NCBI GenBank assembly: GCA_903813345.2
Contig: CAIIXF020000001.1
Coordinates: forward strand, 11,383,598-11,447,597
From: Owenia fusiformis
Taxonomy: Eukaryota > Annelida > Polychaeta > Sabellida > Oweniidae
Direction of reading: 5' to 3'
Length of the DNA: 64,000 nucleotides
In this document: in pieces, positions 54,866-64,000 of the stretch
Numbering within the stretch: position 1 is the stretch's first letter
Layout of the letters: every line of letters begins with the position of its first letter
The notes under the pieces: model-generated
The model's database searches: none
Told to the model about the DNA's origin: nothing
Seen by the model: only the letters and a program-made list of their open reading frames with translations
Made by a program: the position numbers and the translations under genes

Positions 54866-57800
54866 ATGGACATTGAATCGTCAGATGATGAGGTGCCAGA
54901 TTTGGTACCTGCAAGTACAGTTGTTGAAGAAGAAGGAGAGATCCCAAATAGCAAGAAAGTACCTGTTACCATCATAACTGGTTTCCTTGGTGAGTATTGA
55001 TGTTACTGATTGTAACAAATAGATGAAAAAACATTTATTTCACTTGGATATTTTAACCTTTTACTACCAAGACGTTGATACTAGCTTTAATTGAATATTT
55101 TAACATTGCAGAAAATGTTTAACTAATAGGATATCAAGTATCTATTTGTAAATTGTATGAATTCCTTCCTGCAGATCTCATTATTGCCTTTGGCTTTGTA
55201 CATGTATTCCTCTATCCCATATTTATCCAGGGATTGTTTGAAGGTCTCCCAGGGCTCACTCTATGAGTCTGAACACTTGTGAATATTAAATTCCACTCAT
55301 AATAATACTTTGACTGCTAAAGGAGTTTTCCTTACTTCTAAGCAATGATACTTCAGTTGCAATGTTATGTTCCTATATCTAGCGGAATAAAATCAACTGG
55401 TCTTTATCAAAATTAACCTGGCAATTACCAATGGATCAGCCCTTAGCTCAAACTCTGGTCAAGAAATCAATGTACAGATGTAGTAGTAATATTATTATAT
55501 ACATGTACATGTTCATGTACTCATCTGTTTACAGGAGCTGGGAAAACAACACTGCTGAACTACATTCTGACAGAACAGCATGGCAAGAAAATTGCAGTCA
55601 TTCTTAATGAATTTGGAGAAGGTATCTATTTTGATCACATTTGCTTTTCCTGGCAAAAAGCTTGACCCCATCACTTCAATGACCACACAACCAGCAATCA
55701 ACAATATTCTATCAATGGTGTGATAAAAATGCACCATCTTAAAATATTTATTTTATATTTATATTTCATCATCTCAATCCTGCTTCACCCCTGGAAATGA
55801 GTCAGAGTTTTCAGTACAAGTATCATTTTTAAAAGCTCAAAGGGAAACATTTGAAAAAACCTATACCCTATAAACCATATTTTGTCAATTAAGTGACAAA
55901 ATGCTTAGCTTGTTAAGAGGTTTTTTGTGTGTTTTGCTGATATTTTGATATATTACAAATTGTAGGCACATCTATGGAGAAATCTATGTCTGTTGGGCAA
56001 GAGGGGGAACTGTTTGAGGAATGGCTTGAGTTGAGGAATGGCTGCCTATGCTGCTCTGTTAAGTAAGTAACCTTCAATAAAACCTCAATTTTGAGGAATC
56101 AATGTGAGTGCTACTATAGAAAACAGGTCAAATTTTAGATAGATAAGATGTCACAACTGTAATTTATGTTTGAATTGAGTTACTAGTATTTTTTTATCAA
56201 AACGCATGTGTCATTCATTTTTGTCCCATTGATGAATTGTCAGTGCAAGAAAAATGAATTAATAACTACTTTTAATAAGTGAAACCTGTCAGTTATAGTT
56301 CTTGGTTTTTAGGGACAATGGGGTTCAAGCTATTGAGAACCTGATGAAAAAGAAAGGAAAGTTTGACTACATTCTTTTAGAAACCACAGGCTTGGCAGAT
56401 CCAGGTAAGTGTTATACTTTATCTCATTGTGTAACGGATGGCTTGTAATTAAATGCCTCAGTCACATTTGATCTACAGCAACCATATGGCAGCTGTAGCT
56501 TACCAAAATCGAGAGAAATATGCAGCATAAAATATAGGGATAAGCAGTATGATGCAGATTTTCTTATCGATTTTGTGGAGCTACAACTGCCATTGAGCAA
56601 ATGTGGCTGAGGTTTTAGTACCCTATCCAAAAGTTTGATTGTCTGTTTAAAAGAGAGCTTCATGTACACTCTGAGTTGGAGATGATCCATTAATTAGATT
56701 TAACCAATCAGAATACTGAGAATACAGGTCATAAAAGTCTATATCATATGATCAATATAAAAAAGGTAATTCATAAGATGCTCCAAACAATAGGTAAAAC
56801 TACATGTTTATGTGGCCAAAAGGATAAGGTATATGGTCTATATTGCGGTCTCATATTTTCGTAATGTCAAATAAACTCATTACTTTGCTCCTAATTTCTG
56901 GCCCTATCAAGATAAACTAATATATCAGGGATCTCTGATAGACCCCTCGCCCTCCCCTTCCTTAAAGGCTAACAGCTGTAACTCTCATACTAAACAGCCC
57001 TAAAAGTGTTTTCTTTCATAATGATTTGTAACTTATACAACCAATCTTTTTGACATTAACCTTCTTACTATAATTACTGAAGCTTCAAAATCTGAACTTG
57101 TCATATTGCTTGCTAGACAAGGATATTTTTTCAAGCTTTGATAAACATTGTGACATTGGTACTTGAATTTTGGTGAGAGGTTAGTATTAGACACTTTCGT
57201 TTCATGTTGGATTATGATTTGGGATAGGTGTTTGTATTCCTTATGACTAGTGTACTTTTCTGTTGGTACTTGCTGTTGTTTACCAAAGTCTGGTTATGGT
57301 GCAAGTAATTGGTTAACATAAATGAAAAACATTTTGGGTTTACTTTTTGCAGCCCTTTAATATGCATTGAAAGGCTTGATAATATAAATAAGTTTATTTT
57401 CTATTTTAAGGACCGATTGCATCCATGTTCTGGATTGATGAAGAACTATGCAGTGACCTTTTCTTAGATGGTAAGTTTTCTGCACTTCTGAATTTCTGCT
57501 CGACACAAGAAAATTTGTCATAAGGAGGTGGCGCCATCTATACTGTGGATGCATGCAATAACAAGCTGAATATCATTGATTATTTTGACTACAAAAGATG
57601 GCAGCTGTGATCATTCGCCTTATTTACTAGAGCTTATTATATTGGCCACCTGTCTTCATATTCTCAACGGGCTGCTGGCTGAAGTGGGAGGATTTTTTGC
57701 ATTCAAATGTTCTAGTCTGCTCACACCTGTTTTGTATTTTGTAACTCCAGCTTAATAATAATCTGTATTTCTTTTCATTTCTATAGCCCACATATTGTAT

Positions 57801-60800
57801 ATCTTGGCAACACATTTTGGAATCTGCTTTGGAATATTGGTACTTGAATGATGAGAGAGGGGGTATTAGAGACTGCTTCTTTTCACATTGGATTATAATT
57901 TGGGATAGTTGGGGTTTGTTTCTTTATGACTGGTGTACACTTAGATGTTTTCCTTTCTTGCTAACCAATATTTGGTATTTTCTAATTGGCACTTGCACAT
58001 ACATATTTTTCTTTACTACTACCAAGACCATAGGCCCCGGGAACATGTATAAAATAGCGAGTCGATTCTGTATTACTACTTCTTCTTTTAGGTGGTTATC
58101 CCCAACCAGAATCTTACTGCATTAAGGTCCGATTCGCGAATTTTAAGCTTTGCCAGCTTACCAATTATCACTCAAAAGTAGGATCGATACTTCGTTCAAC
58201 TTTTGTGTGTATTAATAAATTTTTATACTGTCTATCTCTAGCTTTAAATCACCTGTTAATTCGAAATCATTCCCTTTCGAATTTTGTCCAGACCCGCAGC
58301 CATCTTGTTTTTGTCATAGCTGGTTGGGGTGTCACTCCGGTAAATACAACTTGCGGTGTTTTTAATACTTTAAAAACGAAGCCATGCCAACTTCTATGGT
58401 GTGTATAGTAGGTTTAAATGTATGCATTGTGGCCATTTGAGGTATGTATGTAAAGCTGAGGCTAAGTACTTTCAATTTTTTCAATATTTTTCAGTGATTT
58501 ACAGGAGTGACACCTTGGTTTAAGCATAATGACAAAGTTAAGTAACGTTATATCAAACTACATTTTTACTATAATTAAGCTTTTCGTGTATTCAGTCAAT
58601 ACTGAAATTATTTACCTTTAATATATATTTATCAAACAGTTCCAATCTGTAACACATGAGTATAATTATAACTTGAAGTTAGTGATTATTTTATCTGTTT
58701 TTATTCAACTTCCGGCAGGGTCCCCTCAGATTTCGAAGCACAGATTTTGCTAACCGATGCTCGAAATAATGCAATGAAATAGGGTGCAAGTTCGCATATC
58801 TGTGATGATTCATACCGTAAGTTACTATTTAGTAGTTTATCTTACTTTAGAATCATATAAAACCCAATGAAAAGCGATAATCTTTGCACAATTAACCATC
58901 GAAAGTTGGCATATTCATAATTGCTGGTTGGGGATAACCACCTAAAAGAAGTATAATACAGATGTCGACTCGCTATTTTATACATGTTCCCGGGGCCTAT
59001 GACCAAGACCAATAAGTTTTATTGAGTCTTTTTACATTTGTATGGATCTTTCATGGGTTGTGTGTGAGGAATTAGATTATGGGTAGCTTTCAGTCAACAA
59101 AAAATATAATTGGAAAGCACAAGGACCAGTGCCCAGATAACAAAGAAATAATATAAATAATCCAACTTATATCCTTGTAATTAGTTCATAATTCAGTACA
59201 TTCTTTGTAGAATCATACTACAACTATGCAAAACATCTCTCATCGAAAATTGCTTATCCAAAAAGCCCATTAATCTCTTATAAGCAGATTCAAGTAGCAC
59301 ATCATTAGAACAAGGATATAAATTCTTTATTTAACCAAACCAAACAAACTGATGGTAATTTGTGAACCTATCCCTTCTCTTACAAACTCAATATTTCAGG
59401 CTTCTTTTGATTTATTTTAAAGGTTAAAATTATCATGTGGTAAAAAGTTGCACATTATGTCATTGGATAATGTTTAATATGTAATTCATATAAAGAGTAA
59501 AAATTGCATTTCATGCACATTTCTTTAAATTGCTCAAGTTATCTCATTCAAATGTTTTTGTATGCTCTACAGATGTACAGTTAAATTAAATCACATACAA
59601 CTACAAAGACATACTTTTACAATAAAAAACAAACGAGTCAATAAACACAAGATTAAAGGCTGATATTTATCATAAAACAGAAAATGGCTAGGAGACTTTG
59701 TCTCAGTTTTCTTGTGTTTATTTTGACAGCTGTAAAGTTTGCATTAGGAATCTGTAATGTTTACAACAGACTGACACTTTCTCTAGGAGAATGTGACCAA
59801 TATGCTTCTGTTTTCAACACATTGGTTTAAATTGTCACTGGAGATCCTCTATACATATCTGTGTTGATACCTCTAATTGTAATGAAAACTGTCATTGTTA
59901 TATAATCTAAAGTGTGCATTGTGGAGCTGCATGTATATAGTTCAGGGAATTTGGGAAATTTTGTCCCATAGATGAAATTTCCCCTGCCCCGAAATTCCCC
60001 AGTCATACTTTTTACATTTACCCATCATATCTTTATAATTAGATAGTGAACACTATATGTTTTAGCAATTATTTAAATTATTTCTTTGCTGAACAGGGAA
60101 TTGAAAGCTACATACCTTTGTCAAACAGTTCGTAACTGATCAACTGAGAGATCTTCTTGCTAAGATTTTGTCTTAGATACATTATGTTTGTGCTAGGCCC
60201 CTGGGTGCAGTTTGCTTAGATGTGAAACTGGAAGTGACTTATACTTCAATTTATTTCTAAGTAGAATAAACAGCTCCTGGTGTAGGACTTGATATAGATC
60301 TCTCTAAGCCCAACAATCAAACAGTTCAACACTTTCATTTCAAAAGTAAGATTCTGGCATTTATTTTCATTGATAACAAATCTAGCAAATTGCTTATCTG
60401 CAAACGTTGTGAAAGAAAGTAAACTGATATGCTAATAAAATAACACCAGCCAATTTGTAGCTCTCTATCATTTATTTAACTCCAAACTTAAATAAACTTT
60501 CCTCATGGAACATATGTGTTTTACCAAACCAGGGAGCAAGTTTCACTTAGAAAAATATACCATTGAAATTCCAATCTGAAACTTTTTGAAAGTGTTTGAT
60601 AATAAGATTAAGCAAGATTCTAAAGAATGAAACTATTGGTCAAGTTAGCGTCTCTTTTTTAAGAAACAAAAAAGATCAATACTTGTAAGACTTGGTAGTT
60701 ATCGAGGGCATCAAGCCCTTTACAGCAGAGACACCTATATGTAGTAGCCAAGCCATGCAATGTGCAGCGCCATTTGTAGCTCATTCAAATATTCATCCAT

Positions 60801-61210
60801 CCCATCTTGAGATTCTTAAACTTATTTATTATTTTTTCAGGTATAGTCACAGTAGTTGATGCCAAATACTGTCTGCAGGTATGTAAGAACAATATTTGAC
60901 TGTATTCTAAGAAAAAACATGAAAATATTTATTAATTTATTTTCATTTTGTTGCATTTTGAAAATCTAAAAGCCATGCATAATGCAATTAATTAACATAA
61001 TTGTAAAAAAAGATAAATATTTATTTACAATAGTATATTATGTTGAATTATATTTATTTCCATTTTAAATACAAACACACTAGCAGTAATGTATTTACTA
61101 TTTATGTGCTCTGATTACACATTATGATGTTCCTTGTTAAAAAACCTATTTCATATTTTCTAGCACTTAGAAAAAACAACAGAGCCAGGATCAATCAATG
61201 AAGCTGTCAA
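54866..61210 (+). CDS. ZNG1: Zinc-regulated GTPase metalloprotein activator 1 (COBW/CBWD), 5' part
   Basis: COG0523-family GTPase; the vertebrate protein delivers zinc to methionine aminopeptidase METAP1 (known). Exons: 54866-54989, 55535-55621, 55966-56062, 56313-56404, 57411-57470, 60841-60878, 61164-61210, all phase-consistent. They encode the first ~181 residues; the rest lies beyond the window. Seen: acidic N-terminus with VPDLVPA (vertebrate CPELVP motif), [20 protein letters not shown] (Walker A, split by intron 1), [26 protein letters not shown] then the metal-binding [36 protein letters not shown]. The last donor (AA|GTAAGT) has no matching downstream exon before 64000. Human lineage copies are multiplied (CBWD1-6); here one copy is seen. 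Intron 5 contains a hAT-like element and a sequence duplication. Confidence 0.95.
57157..57260 (+). repeat. Direct repeat copy 1 flanking ZNG1 exon 5
   Basis: TTGGTACTTGAATTTTGGTG.. through GGATTATGATTTGGGATAG to TTATGACTAGTGTAC matches 57837-57940 with scattered changes. It lies in intron 4, about 150 bases before exon 5. Confidence 0.75.
57837..57940 (+). repeat. Direct repeat copy 2 flanking ZNG1 exon 5
   Basis: TTGGTACTTGAATGATGAGA.. through GGATTATAATTTGGGATAG to TTATGACTGGTGTAC, the partner of 57157-57260, now in intron 5. The 680-bp spacing spans exon 5, implying a tandem duplication of the segment. Confidence 0.75.
58029..59001. mobile_element. hAT-like non-autonomous transposon, 8-bp target duplication
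   Basis: The ends CATAGGCCCCGGGAACATGT.. and the inverse form terminal repeats of about 80 bp (through AAAATAGCGAGTCGA, TTCTTTTAGGTGGTTATCCC). Perfect 8-bp direct repeats ACCAAGAC flank both sides (58021-58028, 59002-59009). 973 bp, no transposase. The 8-bp duplication is the hAT-superfamily hallmark. Confidence 0.88.
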
Positions 61211-64000
61211 GTAAGTGCCCGATTTCCAAACATTTCAAAACTTTTTGGTGCGCATAGTTTTCTCTGGAAGCTCTACACATTTTGCAAAAAGTTCAAGTTA
61301 CTTTAGTCAACATTTTGCAATGTAACACACAATGACAGCTATTTCTGTTGATCATATTGAGTCATCCTATAATTCCTATTGTATATTATATGCGTTACAC
61401 TTCTTCATGATATATTTGCAAGTCAACCAACATTTGCAATTTGACCTAATTTTCAACATGATCCATTTCCAAAATGACCACCAAAATATGACAAAATAGA
61501 AAGTCAAAAATAAGTTTTTGAAAATTATACTTTCACGCATACCAAATTGTTGGTAATATGTGAATGAAGGAATATGCATTAATTTTCAACATGATAGAGG
61601 GTAGGTTAGTGATATTGTAAATTGTGAAATGATAAATGTTAAACCCTTCGCTTATGCTTAATCATCATCATCTAAAATTATTGGCTCAAAGTTTCTTCAA
61701 GTCAGTGAGGAATCTTTTGATAGCACATGTCAACCTTCCATAAAACATGGCCATTGTTCACATCTCATTATTGCACAAACTTTAAAACAATTATTTTAAT
61801 TTTTTTCCTCTGCAGTATTATTTGAGTGACAAAACCAAACTGAAATATTGATAACATCTAGCTTTAAGTTCACCTAATCAGTTACGCATGATTCACGCCA
61901 CTTCTTAATGGTTTAGCTACCATAACCCTATTGATGCTGCATTTACTGTCTATCCCCACATGAAAACAGAACTCAGTCTTTTTACCTACAGAGGGTAAAC
62001 ATATACAGTTTCTTCTCGCGTAATTTAGGATGTTTTGTTATTTTGAACGACTCTTCTATTTTATCCTACCCCTAGTGTGTCAATCTTGTACACCCACGTT
62101 GAGGTTTTGTGTGGGATCTTAACACATGGGATTAAATGATACGAACCAGTAAATACTCACGACTGGTGATTCATTGTCATATGTATTTCTAATTTTGTTA
62201 AAAAATTGTCTTGACACCATGTCATCCCTTGGCTTGTTTCTTGATGGTTATCATAATCATCAAAATTGAATTCTATAATTTGAACAATAATGAGTCCTAG
62301 CACAGGAAATTGTATGTTTTGTAGCTGTTAGTGTTCTATCCTAATTACATTGGCACATGGGAACTGTTGTCTTTTAACGGCCTTTAACTACCCCATCTTG
62401 TTTGTCTTTCCTCGGCCTAAAGTAGTTAATAGTGGGTGGTTATTGGTGAAACATACTCCAACACTTTCTAATTGAAATATTGTGTTGCCAACAAGAAATA
62501 TTTGCTTTGAAGCAACCTGAGAGAAGTAGACACAGTTTGGTTTCAAAGAGAGGCCATCCGTCTGCTCTTTCAAATTGAAAAAGAGGCTGGATATTCTGTG
62601 TTCTTTTTAAACCATTGTTTTCAAATTAATTGGGTACTTTAACTGTCCTTTGAGATGTTTGCTCAATGTATCCTCAGGAAAGTAAAAATGCAGAGGAGCA
62701 AATTTGTGGCCTGAAGTTTGTTCTTTACTTTTGATCATTGGATCCTCCTCAGCAAATCATCACAATTATCACTTTACCATGACAGAATATGTAAGTCATC
62801 GGAAGACAGGCCTCATAACAAATACAGAAGAGCACATAATTATGTGAAACAATGATAAATAATGATTTATCTAATTTACTTGATCAGAATTTATTATGCA
62901 AATAAAAAATAGTAACCTCTGAAAAATAAACATCACATCCTCATTTTTCTAAGAGGTCTCTGAGAGGTTCAAAAATGTGATCAGTACCACATCAATACAT
63001 CTCTTTGAATATGATAGTTAAATTCAGTTAAAATTGAATTCAAGCAATTTAAAAAAAACTTTTAGTCCTCCTAGTGGTATAAGTACCATTACTATCATCT
63101 GACAGTTATGAGGCAGGGCCAAAGTATTTGCCAGTGTAGTGTGTTTCTACATGTGGAGGGATAAATAGGATAAAGATGAGAGAGTTAATATGTAACAATT
63201 GACAAAACAGACCACACACAAAGTCAACATCTTACAACTAATTGCCCGAGTCAATTCGTTTTCACAAATCCCCCATTTGTTGAAAAAACTGCATTTACTT
63301 CAGTGCACATTATTTTAGTTTAAATGAAATTGAAGTTTAATCCTAGGTTGCTCAGCAGTTTCACCATCATTTTACATAACAATAGGAGAGTTAAAAGTCA
63401 AATATTTAGTTTTTATTTTCTCAGGCAAATATCAAATATCTATCGAGAAAGATTACAAAAAAGTCCAGAATAGATACTAACTGTTTGAAATGGTGTTGGT
63501 TTGCCATTCATTTGTCTACCCGATACTTAATGCTCCAAGCGAAGGGCGCAAACAAATATGTTGTCGGTTGGTAGAAAAACAAAATTATAGACAGGTAGCT
63601 TAGGCACGAGACTAAATTAACTAATTCTACACTATTGATATGTTAGGCAGGATGGGTGGGCTATGCTCCACTGCCATGAGTACACATCACCCATAGAGTC
63701 ACAGCCTAGTGTCGTCTGCCTATCCCCAAGCAGACGGATTTTATTAAATTACCCAAAATCCTTTGCATCACCAAAATGGATGAAACTGCTAAATCAGAAA
63801 TCATATAAAATAACCTCTTTTTACAATGTATTTTCTAATCTTATTTGATTCTGAAGCTGAAATTAAGTCTTGAATCCGCAGTTGGTAGAGTTTGAATACT
63901 GTTGAAGTTGCTCTGTGTAATTCCATCCATGTGTGTACACACCTTTACCCAAGGCACCATCTTCTAATTAGCTGTAAAATAATTAAACCAAGTATACAAA
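61211..64000 (+). other. ZNG1 intron 7, incomplete
   Basis: No exon matching the conserved next ZNG1 segment (R/KQVALADAI...INKTD) was found, so the intron extends past the window. Nothing else was recognised; the small hairpin GTCTGC..GCAGAC near 63.72 kb is probably incidental. Confidence 0.6.

Noticed and set aside
63425-63470. Candidate ZNG1 exon 8 after CTCAG
   Set aside because: The phase fits, but the peptide (KQISNIYRERLQKSPE then stop) does not match the conserved ZNG1 segment that should follow.

Overview
This is a eukaryotic, almost certainly animal, nuclear window. It is AT-rich and has small exons with GT-AG introns of 22 nt to about 9.5 kb. Most of it is intron, and those introns are packed with inverted-repeat DNA transposons. 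Frequent TACATGTA-type words, a CR1/L2-like retrotransposon with a PHD finger and the protein sequences suggest a lophotrochozoan, perhaps a mollusc. That placement is inference only.

Four conserved genes were rebuilt exon by exon, with codon phase checked at every junction. They are AGPS (peroxisomal alkyl-DHAP synthase, minus strand, 3382-13148, 16 exons, 643 aa), an SPSB1/4-type SPRY/SOCS-box gene (minus, 20525-21882 plus a likely 5' exon near 31.4 kb, 274 aa), DDB2 (UV-damage sensor, minus, 35829-47931, 552 aa) and ZNG1/CBWD (zinc-chaperone GTPase, plus, from 54866 and leaving the window after its seventh exon). A three-exon plus-strand gene model with no recognised homology lies inside the last DDB2 intron (39651-40758). 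An intact CR1/L2-like LINE (ORF 50419-53727) sits between DDB2 and ZNG1. The genes share no evident pathway beyond being housekeeping genes.

The most interesting feature is in DDB2. The exon carrying the lesion-probing hairpin (FQH in human) is present twice in tandem. Both copies are 143 nt long and differ at the hairpin (FQH versus FRH). Only 22 nt separate them. Using one copy keeps the frame; splicing both together breaks it; retaining the 22 nt gives an in-frame 55-residue insertion. This predicts either mutually exclusive splicing forced by lack of space, or a protein with a doubled hairpin module.

Two minisatellites are anchored exactly on splice sites. One is a 36-bp array starting at the AGPS exon 5 donor. 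The other ends at an acceptor of the nested gene. Mobile DNA includes a mariner D34D relic with another element nested in it, at least eight long inverted-repeat elements (one with a perfect 8-bp target duplication), and a dispersed five-copy family with ATGTCACCACC ends.

Layout: 1-3.1 kb nested repeats; 3.1-13.2 kb AGPS; 13.2-20.4 kb mariner and unassigned sequence; 20.4-31.6 kb SPSB; 31.6-35.8 kb unassigned; 35.8-48 kb DDB2 and nested gene; 48-50.3 kb inverted-repeat elements; 50.3-54 kb LINE; 54-64 kb ZNG1, partial.
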